In this document: one piece after another, positions 1-8,989 of the stretch
Layout: every line of letters starts with the position of its first letter
How positions within the stretch are numbered: position 1 is the stretch's first letter
NCBI GenBank assembly: GCA_047621305.1
Contig: JBLHNB010000055.1
Span: 1 to 36,694, forward strand
Source: Colwellia_A sp047621305
Lineage (GTDB): Bacteria > Pseudomonadota > Gammaproteobacteria > Enterobacterales > Alteromonadaceae
Direction: 5' to 3'
DNA length: 36,694 nucleotides
The notes under the pieces: generated by a model
Databases searched by the model: none
The model's input: the letters and a program-made list of their open reading frames with translations, nothing else
What the model was told of the DNA's origin: nothing
Translations under genes and position numbers: made by a program

Positions 1-759
1 AGCATGAAGTTGCGAAAACTGCGATAACTGCGCGTTGTAATATGTGTAAGTGGTTTGCGATATATAAAAGAGTCATACCGATGGTTTAACTCTTTTATAT
101 ATTATGACAGCCAATACCACTTTGCTGACCTTAGCATTTTAGAAGTTATACTGAAATTTTTGTATGTTTTGATCTAAAGCGGATATGGCTGAAAAAAAGA
201 TTACGTCCGAAGTTTCCCTAAAGCTGACGTTCACGATAGATGCAATAATCTGTTGCCCGATGATAACTTTTTATCAATACCCCGTTAAGTCTGAATGCGA
301 ACTAATCCACCAATATAGTCATAAAGACTTAAATCAAAGCGGCAGATCTTCCGACATATTACAGTCATTAGATAATTACCAGTATTAGAAAAGATAATTA
401 CGATTTTAAACTCGAAACATAGAGTCAGTCAATGTGAGGCTGTAGCAGATTATGTTGTTCCATATTCGCGACAATATTGCTTGGTACTGTGTCGAATTCA
501 ACACAGATTGAACGGAACGCGAAAACACCTGGTTATTTTAAATTATTACTATTCAATTGCTTATGTGTACTTTAATGTTGGCACAGGTATTGAATATAAG
601 TAATCATGGCAAATCGTCATATGAACATTTGTTTTGTTCACAAGATTAGATTGTGTAACTCGATCCGGATGATGATTTTATTTATCTAATTGAGTAAAAT
701 TACAAGACTTCGTTTCTTTTGAGCAGCAACACTTTGAAAATAAACGCTAGAGGTAGTTA
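1..759. other. Intergenic stretch, no supported gene
   Basis: No convincing gene is visible. A 67-codon open frame at 185-388 has no good ribosome binding site and no recognisable composition. The clearest structure is a perfect 14-bp inverted repeat, 60-73 against 89-102, with a 15-base loop. It is AT-rich and lacks a U-run, so it is a weak terminator candidate. A small inverted repeat (CTGTGT/ACACAG) lies near 487-508. Confidence 0.5.
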
Positions 760-1167
760 ATGAAAAACGTAAGTATTAAAGGAATTTTGTTAGGTCTGGT
801 TTCATTAATCGTGCTTGATGAGTTTGGGGGAATATTATTAACACTGGTGCTTGCCGGAGATATTTCAAAAGATATAATAGTAGCAATGCAGCATGACACA
901 TTGTTTCTTATATTCAGAATGTTTGTCGGTGCCGCAGCCCTTGTTGGTGCGGGTTTTATTAGCGAAAAAGTTGCTAAATCCAGCGGTGTCATTAACTCTG
1001 TTATTATAGGTATAGTAAGTGTGATTTTGACTGTTTTGGTGTTGGGCGATACTTACCCTCTTTGGTATCTAGTTCTTAGTTATTTATATCAATTCCCCTC
1101 AGCGTTAGCTGGAGGTTATATTTATTTCAAAAGGAATCAATATACAAAAATCAAAAGAAGCCAGTGA
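760..1167 (+). CDS. Small integral membrane protein, function unknown
   Basis: This 135-residue protein is almost entirely hydrophobic. About four membrane segments are visible, at roughly residues 7-30, 43-65, 72-95 and 97-120, ending in a short basic tail (KRNQYTKIKRSQ). The ATG at 760 is preceded by a GAGG ribosome binding site (around 750), which supports the start. I do not recognise a family. The gene stands alone, with long non-coding flanks on both sides and no operon partner. It is likely an inner-membrane protein, and the sequence gives no functional clue. Confidence 0.65.
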   Translation: MKNVSIKGILLGLVSLIVLDEFGGILLTLVLAGDISKDIIVAMQHDTLFLIFRMFVGAAALVGAGFISEKVAKSSGVINSVIIGIVSVILTVLVLGDTYPLWYLVLSYLYQFPSALAGGYIYFKRNQYTKIKRSQ

Positions 1168-1694
1168 TTAATAAAGAAAATCACGATGTGTTGTTAGATT
1201 TGTTTTATTCTCATAATCACCTCGTATGAGTCATTGCGTCTAGGGTGTTATCGATGCAAAATTTAATTCAAACCTCACATTGTAGGTGATTGGTAAATAT
1301 CTATTGTGGCAAAATAGCGTTCATAGATGCATTACCACGGGCAGCATTGTGCTTTCAGAAGCCATAGGCTTGTTCTCGTTTTATAACTGCATTTTAATTT
1401 TTTTCATGAAATGAGTCTTGAAATCTATCCCGTCAACGTCCGCTAAGTCTAATATTTTAAAGCTAGTTATCTGTTCTGTTTAGGTCAACTTACTGGTGTT
1501 CAGTTGACCTCGACAAACACAAACTTTTTATTCCGCTTAGCGCACTTTGAAGACGTCAGCAAATACCACAATTGAGACTATTAATGCTGTTCATAATTTA
1601 TGTTTATTAATATTTAAAATAAGTGTTTTTTAAGAAGAAATACAGCTCAGTTTGTCTCTAAAAAGAAGCGTGTACTCCTGAAATATATTTAGAT
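1168..1694. other. Intergenic stretch with one inverted repeat
   Basis: No coding frame of useful length is seen on either strand. A perfect 9-bp inverted repeat, AGGTCAACT at 1482-1490 against AGTTGACCT at 1502-1510, encloses an 11-base loop. No T-run follows, so it may be a processed or protein-bound palindrome rather than a terminator. Confidence 0.4.
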
Positions 1695-1730
1695 AAAAAA
1701 CGGCATGAGGGGAAGGAGTTCCTCATGCCG
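1695..1730 (-). terminator. Rho-independent terminator of the EamA gene
   Basis: A perfect 10-bp stem, CGGCATGAGG (1701-1710) pairing with CCTCATGCCG (1721-1730), is followed on the minus strand by six T residues (complement of 1695-1700). It lies 55 bp past the stop codon of the EamA transporter gene and has the orientation to end its transcript. Confidence 0.85.
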
Positions 1731-1785
1731 TGGTGCAATAAGCACAATAATAACAAATGGAGTTTACATAATGCGGTGTTGATAC

Positions 1786-2709
1786 TTAACTTATCTCTGT
1801 TTGAGTTACAGGCCGCGGCATGTTTTTTTCTTTTTCCTTTTTCGGTTTTGTTAATACCACTAAATTACCCATCACAATAAATATCAATCCCAATACGGTA
1901 TGTATACTCCAGCTAAAGCCTTCAACAAAGGTAGAAATAACAACGGCTACGGCGGGGAATAGTATATTTGCGTAAGACGCTTGATGTGCACCAATTCTAT
2001 TAAGTAATGTTAAATAACAACCAAAGGCAATCACAGAGCCAAATATAGACAAATATAACAATGAGCTGATGTACGAAAAGGTAAAGGAAAAATCAAAGCT
2101 TTTCCCCTGTACTATCACCATAATAGCCATGAAAGTAGCACCATAAGCCATAGCCCATGCGTTGGCCGACAATAAAGGTAATTTTAGTTGCTGATTTTTT
2201 ATTGAGAGCATATTACCCGTGGAAGCAAAGAGCGTACCTACTATACAAAGTGCTATGCCAAACAGTGTATCAGCACCTAATGTGGTATTGCTTACTTGTG
2301 GCCAAAAGAGTGTAATCATACCCAATAGTCCTAATAAACCACCAATATAAACCTCTTTAGTAACTTTTGTATTGAACCAAATGCGTGCATTGATCACGTT
2401 AAAAAATAATAAGAGGGAAAACGCAATACAAGTTAATGCCGAATTAATATGCTGTTGGGCGTTATAAAGGAAATAATAATTACAACCAAATAAAGTCAAA
2501 CCAAAAGCAAATAACTGTATATGTTGTTGTTTTGAAAACTTAAGGGGTAGCTTTTTTATTTTACATACCGCAAACAAGACCAGTGCGGCTAAACCAAAGC
2601 GATATGCTATTGAAGCTTCAGGTGCCACAGCACCCAATTGATAGTTAATGACGATCCAGGTAGACCCCCAAATAACCACAGTAATAATATATAAAAATGT
2701 ATTACTCAT
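1786..2709 (-). CDS. EamA-family (drug/metabolite) transporter
   Basis: This is a 307-residue inner-membrane exporter of the DMT superfamily. Ten hydrophobic segments form the two EamA repeats, about residues 4-135 and 148-285. The N-terminal WGSTWIV motif is typical of the family, and the C-terminus is basic and cytoplasmic (KPKKEKEKN). The family exports amino acids or small metabolites; the substrate cannot be read from sequence. It is transcribed after a 58-codon ORF that ends 15 bases upstream, and divergently from a MocR-type regulator. MocR proteins often control a divergent neighbour, so this gene is a likely target. A strong terminator follows at 1695-1730. Confidence 0.9.
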   Translation of the reverse strand: MSNTFLYIITVVIWGSTWIVINYQLGAVAPEASIAYRFGLAALVLFAVCKIKKLPLKFSKQQHIQLFAFGLTLFGCNYYFLYNAQQHINSALTCIAFSLLLFFNVINARIWFNTKVTKEVYIGGLLGLLGMITLFWPQVSNTTLGADTLFGIALCIVGTLFASTGNMLSIKNQQLKLPLLSANAWAMAYGATFMAIMVIVQGKSFDFSFTFSYISSLLYLSIFGSVIAFGCYLTLLNRIGAHQASYANILFPAVAVVISTFVEGFSWSIHTVLGLIFIVMGNLVVLTKPKKEKEKNMPRPVTQTEIS

Positions 2710-2724
2710 GATTTTTCTGCCTCA

Positions 2725-2901
2725 CTAAATTTTGTTACAAGGTTGATCAGCAGTTAATTGGTTTGCACAGTCAGCTGTTAACTGTTTGGCCATTCGAATT
2801 GACTGAGTTTCATGGACAATAAGATCTTCAATCATAGGAGTATTAGATAAAGCATTAATCCACTTGCTTGCTATTGTTTTTACGATATAGATGAAAGTCA
2901 T
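2725..2901 (-). CDS. 58-aa small ORF leading the EamA gene
   Basis: I read this ORF directly from the minus strand; it is below usual length cutoffs. The ATG at 2901 is preceded at proper spacing by a strong AGGAG ribosome binding site (sense TTAGGAGAACATC). The product starts MTFIYIVKTIASKWINAL and ends QLTADQPCNKI, with two Cys and a near repeat (QLTADCAN / QLTADQPC). It has no membrane segment and no family I recognise. It ends 15 bp before the EamA start, so the two are probably co-transcribed. It could be a genuine small protein or a leader peptide coupling translation to the transporter. Confidence 0.6.
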   Translation of the reverse strand: MTFIYIVKTIASKWINALSNTPMIEDLIVHETQSIRMAKQLTADCANQLTADQPCNKI

Positions 2902-2975
2902 GATGTTCTCCTAAGTGTCAATTTAAAGGGCAACGTATTTTACAACCCGCCATAATAATGCATGCTAAAAAACTA

Positions 2976-3010
2976 CATAATCTATCATTTTGTTACGACC
3001 ATAGATTATG
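2976..3010. promoter_or_regulatory. Palindromic operator candidate between MocR gene and EamA unit
   Basis: A perfect 10-bp inverted repeat, CATAATCTAT (2976-2985) and ATAGATTATG (3001-3010), with a 15-base spacer, lies in the 155-bp divergent intergenic region. MocR/GntR dimers bind this kind of dyad, so it is a likely site for autoregulation and control of the EamA unit. The assignment is by position only. Confidence 0.5.
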
Positions 3011-3056
3011 AATAGACAGTTTATAGAAAAGCTGTTGTAATAACATACACAAAAAA

Positions 3057-4526
3057 ATGAAAATGATACCTATACAGTTTATGCGATTACTAGACAAAGC
3101 TGCACCGGAGTTTCTATATCAACAGGTTATTGAATTTGTTGAAAAGCAAGAAAAGTCAGGGGCGTTACGCGCCGGTGACAAATTGCCTAGCTTAAGAAAA
3201 CTAAGTCGCCAATTTGAGATCAGTGTACCCACAGTTAAACAAGCTTATATTGAGCTAGAACGACAAGGAACAATCTCAGCACGGCCGCAGTCAGGTTATT
3301 ATATGAAGGCTAAACAAGCGCGAACTTTAATGCCAATGAGGGCAAAGTGGGCATGTTGTCAGCCGATTGAAGTTAATTGTCGCAGTCTAATTGAGCAAGT
3401 TTATGAAGCGGTACATTTGCCTGATACTATAGCTTTAGGAATATCTAACCCTGTTCATGCTCATCCGCCAGATAAAGCGTTGGCAAGATTAATGCGCTCA
3501 GTATTGAGTCGAGTTTCTGAAAAAGCGGTGAGTTATGGCCCGATCAACGGTGATCCTAAATTAAGGTTAAATATTGCCTTTCGTTATCAAGATCAAGGTG
3601 TTGATGTTAATTACGATGACATTATTATTACTAATGGTGCACAAGAAGCCCTATCAATTGCTTTACAGTGTGTCGCTAAGCGTGGTGATATTATCGCTGT
3701 TGAGTCCCCATGTTATTTTGGCTTAATTGAGCTGATAGAAAGTTTAGGTATGAAGGCTTTAGAAGTATATACCTGCACCGAAAATGGTGTATGCGTTAGT
3801 GAGCTTGAACAAGTCTTTAAGGATTATCCCGTAAAAGCCTGTTTGTTTTCAACGGCAATTAATAATCCACTTGGCTCAATGATGACGAATGAACAACGTC
3901 AAAAGCTGGTGAAATTGATTGAGAAATACGATATTCCCTTAATTGAAGATGAAGTGTATAGCGATATTTATTTTACTGAGCAACGACCAATACCTGCACA
4001 GTTATATTCTGAAAAAGGTTTGGTGATGACGTGTTCTTCATTTTCAAAAACGGCAGCACCAGGTTACCGGGTTGGTTGGTTACTTCCAGGGAAATACGAA
4101 GAGCAAGCAAAGCGGGTGAAACGAGCACAGTCATGTTCAACGTCGATGCTGCCTCAATGGACATTAACAGATTACTTAATGAGTGGAGAATATGATCGCC
4201 ATTTACAAGTATTAAGAAAAACACTACGTTATAACTGTGAACGAATGCGGGCGTTGGTGGCTGAATACTTCCCTAAAGAAGTCTGTATTTCTCAGCCTCA
4301 GGGCGGTAGCGTTTTATGGATACGTTGTCGTTCACATGTGGATACCAGTAAATTTTTTCAAAAAGCGATTGTTAAAGGTGTAAGTTTTGCTCCAGGGCAA
4401 GTATTTTCGCCTTCGGGACAATATAAAAACTTTATGCGTATTAGCTACGGCGTGCAATGGTGTGCCGGTGTCGAGCAAGCGATAATGAATCTTGGTGCTT
4501 TGGTACATGAATACCCAGAAAATTAA
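3057..4526 (+). CDS. MocR-family regulator (GntR HTH + aminotransferase-like domain)
   Basis: This 489-residue cytoplasmic regulator has an N-terminal GntR winged helix at about residues 18-85 (AGDKLPSLRKLSRQFEIS, PTVKQAYIELERQG). A fold-type-I aminotransferase-like domain follows from about 110 to the end. The PLP-binding lysine motif SSFSK is intact, with Lys at 331. The upstream NNPLG and PCYFGL motifs also match the fold. MocR proteins sense PLP or an amino-acid-like ligand and control a nearby metabolic or transport gene. Here the neighbours are a divergent EamA exporter and a downstream MFS pump 14 bp away. There is no clear Shine-Dalgarno at 3057, and an in-frame ATG at 3081 is an alternative start. 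Confidence 0.9.
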   Translation: MKMIPIQFMRLLDKAAPEFLYQQVIEFVEKQEKSGALRAGDKLPSLRKLSRQFEISVPTVKQAYIELERQGTISARPQSGYYMKAKQARTLMPMRAKWACCQPIEVNCRSLIEQVYEAVHLPDTIALGISNPVHAHPPDKALARLMRSVLSRVSEKAVSYGPINGDPKLRLNIAFRYQDQGVDVNYDDIIITNGAQEALSIALQCVAKRGDIIAVESPCYFGLIELIESLGMKALEVYTCTENGVCVSELEQVFKDYPVKACLFSTAINNPLGSMMTNEQRQKLVKLIEKYDIPLIEDEVYSDIYFTEQRPIPAQLYSEKGLVMTCSSFSKTAAPGYRVGWLLPGKYEEQAKRVKRAQSCSTSMLPQWTLTDYLMSGEYDRHLQVLRKTLRYNCERMRALVAEYFPKEVCISQPQGGSVLWIRCRSHVDTSKFFQKAIVKGVSFAPGQVFSPSGQYKNFMRISYGVQWCAGVEQAIMNLGALVHEYPEN

Positions 4527-4540
4527 GGTATCTTTAAAAC

Positions 4541-5734
4541 GTGAATAAATCTAACAACGCTCCTCCTCTTAAGATATTACTGCCCTTACTTGCCGCGATT
4601 ATTGCAATATCGCCACTGGCCATTGATATGTATTTACCAGCAATGCCAATTTTGGCTAAAGCGTTAAATACAGATATTTCGATGGTACAAAATACGCTAA
4701 GCATCTATTTATTAGGGTATGCTTTAGGGCTACTATTTTTTGGCCCTTTGGCTGATCAATATGCTCGTCGGAAATTGGTTTTTATCGGCATTATAGGTTT
4801 TTCACTGATTAATTTGATCTTGCCTTTTGTTGAGACGATTGAACAATTCTTATCACTGCGTTTTTTACAAGCATTCATCAGTAGTGCGGCAACCGTTGTG
4901 GTACCGGGAACGATTAGAGAATATTACGGAAAAAATACGGCAAAAGGTTTATCTTATGTCAGCATGATCATGATGTTAGCGCCGATGATTGCTCCTAGTA
5001 TTGGTAGTATTTTGCTGGTTTTACATAGTTGGCAGTTGATCTTCTTTGTTTTAGCTGGCTATAGCTTATTGGTGTTGCTGTTTACGATAAAGTATTTACC
5101 GGAAAAGAAAATATTAGCTGCAAAACATGTTAGCTTTTTAGCTCGCTATAAAATTGTTTTATCAAGTGAGCAAGCGAGATTTGATTTAATAACGTCGATG
5201 GTGGTATCTCTGGCCTTTTTTGCTTATATAACGGCTATTCCATTTGTTTATCTGACGGTCTTCTCTGTGTCAGAGATGATGTTTAGTGTTTTGTTTGCTC
5301 TGAATGTTTTAGGCTTGATGAGTGCTCATTTCATTAATACTCGGCTCGTGACCCGTAAAGGTTCAAGAGTTATGTTACGTTGGGGTTTAACGGTGGCAAT
5401 TATTTCAGCGATGGCTTTAGTGGCGGTTAGCTATTGGCAGCTCCCGATTATATATACCGTGTTAACTATTTCTCCCTTAATGGGCAGCATCTCAATGATA
5501 GCGGTAAACTCCGATGCATTAGTATTGAACCAGTTTACTCAGCAATCAGGTACAGCAACTGCGGTTATTGGTACATTGCGTTTTGGCATAGGTGCTTTAG
5601 CAGGCCCGATATTGGCGTGGTTTTACGACGGTACAGCATTACCCTTTGCAACATTAATGTTTACAGCTATTTTTATCGTTTTTTTATGTCAATTACGGGT
5701 AAAATTGCAATCAAATAAAGAAATGGGTCAATAA
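4541..5734 (+). CDS. MFS multidrug efflux transporter, Bcr/CflA type
   Basis: This 397-residue inner-membrane protein has 12 predicted membrane helices. The N-terminal AIDMYLPAMPILAKAL segment and the loop GPLADQYARRKLVF (MFS motif A variant, about residues 68-81) are typical of Bcr/CflA drug:proton antiporters. The start is GTG at 4541, with an AAGG ribosome binding site about a dozen bases upstream. It lies 14 bp after the MocR gene and its stop abuts elbB, so the three genes form a probable operon. The substrate is unknown. Confidence 0.85.
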   Translation: MNKSNNAPPLKILLPLLAAIIAISPLAIDMYLPAMPILAKALNTDISMVQNTLSIYLLGYALGLLFFGPLADQYARRKLVFIGIIGFSLINLILPFVETIEQFLSLRFLQAFISSAATVVVPGTIREYYGKNTAKGLSYVSMIMMLAPMIAPSIGSILLVLHSWQLIFFVLAGYSLLVLLFTIKYLPEKKILAAKHVSFLARYKIVLSSEQARFDLITSMVVSLAFFAYITAIPFVYLTVFSVSEMMFSVLFALNVLGLMSAHFINTRLVTRKGSRVMLRWGLTVAIISAMALVAVSYWQLPIIYTVLTISPLMGSISMIAVNSDALVLNQFTQQSGTATAVIGTLRFGIGALAGPILAWFYDGTALPFATLMFTAIFIVFLCQLRVKLQSNKEMGQ

Positions 5735-5737
5735 GTG

Positions 5738-6391
5738 ATGAAAAATATAGCCGTAATTTTAAGTGGCAGTGGTGTTTATGATGGCAGTGAGATTCATGAA
5801 GCGGTACTTACCTTATTAGCGATTGAAAATAACCAAGCTAGCTATCGTTGCTTTGCTCCAAATATAACACAACACCATGTGGTTAATCATTTAACTGGTG
5901 AAGTATCAGAAGACGAAAATCGTAATGTGTTAGTTGAATCAGCGCGTATCGCTCGTGGTGATATTGAAGATCTCAACGATTTATTTGAAGATGAATTTGA
6001 CGCAGTTATTCTGCCTGGCGGCTTTGGTGCAGCCAAGAATTTATGTAGCTTTGCCTACGAAGGTGAACATAGCCAAATAAATGAAGTGGTTTTAAAGGCA
6101 TGCCAAGCATTTGTTAAAGCTCATAAACCTGCCGGTTTCATGTGTATCGCACCGGCTCTTATTCCCGCTATTTATGGCGAAGGTGCTGTAGCGACGATAG
6201 GTAAAGAATTAGGTACTGCGGAGTCATTAGTCGATATGGGCTTATCTCATGTTCCTTGTGAAGTGGATGATGTTGTTATTGATCATCAACGAAAATTGGT
6301 GACTACACCCGCTTATATGGTAGCTATTTCAATCAGTGAGGCTGCATTAGGTATTAATAAATTAGTTAAAGCCGTGTTAAGGATGACGTAA
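5738..6391 (+). CDS. elbB: ElbB, DJ-1/PfpI-like glyoxalase
   Basis: This 217-residue cytoplasmic protein of the DJ-1/PfpI superfamily matches ElbB over its whole length (ILSGSGVYDGSEIHEAV at the N-terminus, VILPGGFGAAKNL mid-protein). The nucleophile-elbow cysteine is in GFMCIAPA (Cys136). ElbB has weak glyoxalase activity and was named for an effect on isoprenoid synthesis; its physiological role is unsettled. I chose the ATG at 5738; a GTG at 5735 is in frame directly before it and abuts the MFS stop. The tight junction implies co-transcription with the pump. Confidence 0.93.
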   Translation: MKNIAVILSGSGVYDGSEIHEAVLTLLAIENNQASYRCFAPNITQHHVVNHLTGEVSEDENRNVLVESARIARGDIEDLNDLFEDEFDAVILPGGFGAAKNLCSFAYEGEHSQINEVVLKACQAFVKAHKPAGFMCIAPALIPAIYGEGAVATIGKELGTAESLVDMGLSHVPCEVDDVVIDHQRKLVTTPAYMVAISISEAALGINKLVKAVLRMT

Positions 6392-6557
6392 ACTGTAAAT
6401 GAATAGGAATGTAAAAGCGGTATGATGTGAAATGGGACATTAATCTATGTGCTATTTTACAGATAACATGCTGAAGCGGAATTCGCGAAGTGATCATCAT
6501 ATTGACATGGTTCACCGAGGAAGGACTTGCAAGCTTGACTGTCATTGAGAAAAACGA

Positions 6558-6719
6558 TTATTGTTGATCTTGTAAAGCCGCTTCATTTAATTTGGCTTGT
6601 GCGATCCGCCATTTTTGTAACTCAGCGTAATAATGATCCCATACACATGGGTTACATGAACCGCCGCCACAGCAATCGTCATCTGCTGGTGATACGGGCT
6701 TTTCTAATTGATTCGACAT
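6558..6719 (-). CDS. Oxidoreductase-like domain mini-protein (53 aa)
   Basis: I read this from the minus strand; the longer plus-strand frame over it is a shadow. The 53-residue product contains a Cys-rich core, DDDCCGGGSCNPCVWDHYY, followed by an amphipathic helix (AELQKWRIAQAKLNEAAL). This is the signature of the oxidoreductase-like N-terminal family (Pfam Oxidored-like), small proteins of unknown role with four clustered cysteines that suggest metal binding. The ribosome binding site is weak. The gene faces elbB tail to tail and has no operon partner. Confidence 0.8.
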   Translation of the reverse strand: MSNQLEKPVSPADDDCCGGGSCNPCVWDHYYAELQKWRIAQAKLNEAALQDQQ

Positions 6720-6917
6720 TTATAATCTTGTACTTAATTATGTATTGATAGCGATATTATATGATAAACGAAGGTTGGTTTTCTATTAATCTAGGGTAAA
6801 TATTTTCAATAAGTATTATTCTTAACAATACTTATTCATTACCTCTAATTTTTTGATATACATATGATATATGTTGCTTGAGTGGAGGTACTGGATTTTT
6901 CTGGGATTTTAAAGCTC

Positions 6918-7065
6918 ACCATACATCCTGTATATCGTCATTTTTTCACATCTATGTGATCGTGACATACCATACATCCTGTATATCGTCACTCTTTCAC
7001 ATCCATGTGATCGTGACATACCATACATCCTGTATATCGTCACATACCATACATCCTGTATATAA
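6918..7065. repeat. 51-bp palindromic tandem repeat array
   Basis: Units beginning ACCATACATCCTGTATA start at 6918, 6969, 7020 and 7046, giving periods of 51, 51 and 26 bases. The complete unit carries two dyads. One is nested: GTGAC/GTCAC (6962-6966, 6988-6992) around TACA-TCC-TGTA (6973-6983). The other is TCACAT-CC-ATGTGA (6997-7010). The third unit lacks the second dyad, which explains its 26-base period. It lies between two minus-strand genes, next to the accC terminator. It is an intergenic repeat, not a CRISPR. Confidence 0.85.
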
Positions 7066-7088
7066 AAAGCCTCGAATAACGAGGCTTT
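7064..7088 (-). terminator. Rho-independent terminator of aroQ-accB-accC
   Basis: Stem AAAGCCTCG (7066-7074) pairs with CGAGGCTTT (7080-7088) over a 5-base AATAA loop. A T-run follows on the minus strand. It sits 20 bp downstream of the accC stop. Confidence 0.85.
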
Positions 7089-7107
7089 GGATCGATATTA
7101 AAAAATG

Positions 7108-8454
7108 TTATTCATCTTCACTCAGTTTTTTTTCTAAATAGTGGATATTCGCCCCACCATTAACAAAACCTTGATCTCTGAGAATATCTTGGTGCAAGGC
7201 AATATTCGTTTTAATACCGTCAATCACTAATTCTGCTAAGGCATTACGCATACGCGCAATAGCGACATCACGGTTATCACCCCAAGTGATTAATTTACCT
7301 ATCATGGAGTCATAATGTGGTGGTACAGAATAGTCAGCATAAATATGAGAATCCCAGCGTACACCTAGTCCTCCAGGAGGATGGAAACGCGTGATTTTAC
7401 CCGGAGAAGGAATAAAAGTACGTGGATCTTCTGCATTAATTCGACATTCAATTGAATGACCTGCAATTTTAATATCTTCTTGGGTATAAGATAACGGCTG
7501 ACCCGCGGCAATACGTAATTGTTCTTTAATTAAATCAACGCCAGTGACCATTTCAGTTACTGGATGCTCAACCTGAATACGGGTATTCATTTCAATGAAA
7601 TAGAACTCACCATTTTCATATAAGAACTCAAAAGTTCCTGCACCGCGATAGTTAATATCAATACAAGCTTTACAACAACGCTCACCAATTTTCGCGCGCA
7701 TTTCAGGAGTTATACCTGGTGCAGGAGCTTCTTCAACCACTTTTTGATGACGACGTTGCATTGAACAATCACGTTCACCTAAGTGTATAGCGCCACCTTG
7801 GCCATCAGCCATTATTTGAATTTCAACATGACGAGGGTTTTCAAGGAATTTCTCCATGTAAACCATGTCATTTTTGAAAATAGTTCCGGCTTCTCTTTTC
7901 GTTAGAGCGATAGAGTCGATCAATTCGTCTTCATTGCGCACAACACGCATCCCACGTCCACCACCGCCACCAGCTGCTTTAACAATAATAGGGTAACCAA
8001 TGCGTTTTGCATGCGCTTTATTCGCCGCATCATCATCATTGAGTGGACCGTCGGATCCAGGAACACAAGGAACACCAGCTATTTTCATTGCTTTTATTGC
8101 CGCAACTTTATCACCCATGATACGGATGCTTTCTGCTTTTGGACCGATAAAGACAAAACCAGATTTTTCCACTTGTTCGGCAAAATCAGCATTTTCTGCT
8201 AAAAAGCCGTAGCCTGGATGAATGGCTACAGCATTAGTAACTTCTGCTGCAGTGATTATTGCAGGAATATTAAGATAACTTTCAGGTGCCGATGCTTTAC
8301 CAATACAAATGGTTTCGTCAGCTAATAAAACATGTTTAAGATTTTTATCAGCAGTAGAATGAACAGCGACAGTCTTTATGCCGAGCTCCTTACATGCGCG
8401 TAAAATTCTTAATGCTATTTCGCCTCGGTTGGCGATAACTACTTTATCTAACAT
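7108..8454 (-). CDS. accC: Acetyl-CoA carboxylase, biotin carboxylase subunit
   Basis: AccC carboxylates the biotin of BCCP using ATP and bicarbonate, the first half-reaction of fatty acid synthesis. The 448-residue ATP-grasp protein is full length. The residues known from the E. coli enzyme fall at identical numbers: Lys116, Lys159 followed by the glycine-rich loop AGGGGGRGMR, His209, Glu276, Glu288, Asn290 and Arg292. It is the last gene of aroQ-accB-accC, 23 bp after accB, and is followed by a terminator. Confidence 0.98.
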   Translation of the reverse strand: MLDKVVIANRGEIALRILRACKELGIKTVAVHSTADKNLKHVLLADETICIGKASAPESYLNIPAIITAAEVTNAVAIHPGYGFLAENADFAEQVEKSGFVFIGPKAESIRIMGDKVAAIKAMKIAGVPCVPGSDGPLNDDDAANKAHAKRIGYPIIVKAAGGGGGRGMRVVRNEDELIDSIALTKREAGTIFKNDMVYMEKFLENPRHVEIQIMADGQGGAIHLGERDCSMQRRHQKVVEEAPAPGITPEMRAKIGERCCKACIDINYRGAGTFEFLYENGEFYFIEMNTRIQVEHPVTEMVTGVDLIKEQLRIAAGQPLSYTQEDIKIAGHSIECRINAEDPRTFIPSPGKITRFHPPGGLGVRWDSHIYADYSVPPHYDSMIGKLITWGDNRDVAIARMRNALAELVIDGIKTNIALHQDILRDQGFVNGGANIHYLEKKLSEDE

Positions 8455-8477
8455 GGAATGACCCTTTTTGTTTGGGC

Positions 8478-8921
8478 TTATTCAATGATGAATAGCGGTT
8501 GATCAAATTCAATAGCATCTTCATTTTCCGCTAAAATGGCTTTAATTACGCCTGACTTGTCTGCTTCTATTTGATTCATCATTTTCATTGCTTCAATAAT
8601 ACACAAGGTATCACCAGCATTAACGTGTTGACCTAATTCAGCAAATACAGGTGAGTCTGGTGATGCAGAGGCATAAAAAGTACCCACCATTGGCGAGCGA
8701 ACCTCATGACCTGAAACCTTTGGAGCAGAGTCTGTTACTGTGGGCGTAGCCTGCATTGTTGGCGCAGCTTGCATTGTCGGTGCAGCTTGCATTATTTGCG
8801 CGGCTGCCATTGGCATACCACGACATATACGTACTGACTCTTCGCCCTCAGAGATTTCTAATTCATTGATACCTGATTCTTCAACAAGCTCAATAAGTTT
8901 TTTTATTTTACGAATATCCAT
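8478..8921 (-). CDS. accB: Biotin carboxyl carrier protein of acetyl-CoA carboxylase
   Basis: This 147-residue BCCP has an N-terminal helical region (MDIRKIKKLIELVEESGI). A flexible linker holds a short Ala/Pro-rich repeat (QAAPTM units, about residues 45-61). The C-terminal biotinyl domain has the EAMKMM motif with the biotinylated Lys113, and the 'thumb' region around 85-95 is present. It carries carboxybiotin between AccC and the transferase subunits. The linker repeat units are near-identical at DNA level, so the linker length may vary by slippage. Confidence 0.97.
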   Translation of the reverse strand: MDIRKIKKLIELVEESGINELEISEGEESVRICRGMPMAAAQIMQAAPTMQAAPTMQATPTVTDSAPKVSGHEVRSPMVGTFYASASPDSPVFAELGQHVNAGDTLCIIEAMKMMNQIEADKSGVIKAILAENEDAIEFDQPLFIIE

Positions 8922-8989
8922 TGCAACACCTTAATAATTTATTTGTTTCGATAATAATGGTAATGGGCGCTTCACGCCTATTGTTATTT

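Noticed and set aside
185..388. 67-codon plus-strand frame near the left edge
   Set aside because: No ribosome binding site, no recognisable motif or membrane segment, and atypical composition; treated as chance.
6918..7065. CRISPR array
   Set aside because: Few units, no unique spacers of constant length, and the whole 51-bp unit repeats; no cas genes in the window.
6878..7141. Plus-strand frame with repeated HTSCISS peptides
   Set aside because: It is a translation of the 51-bp palindromic array and runs antisense into accC; not a gene.
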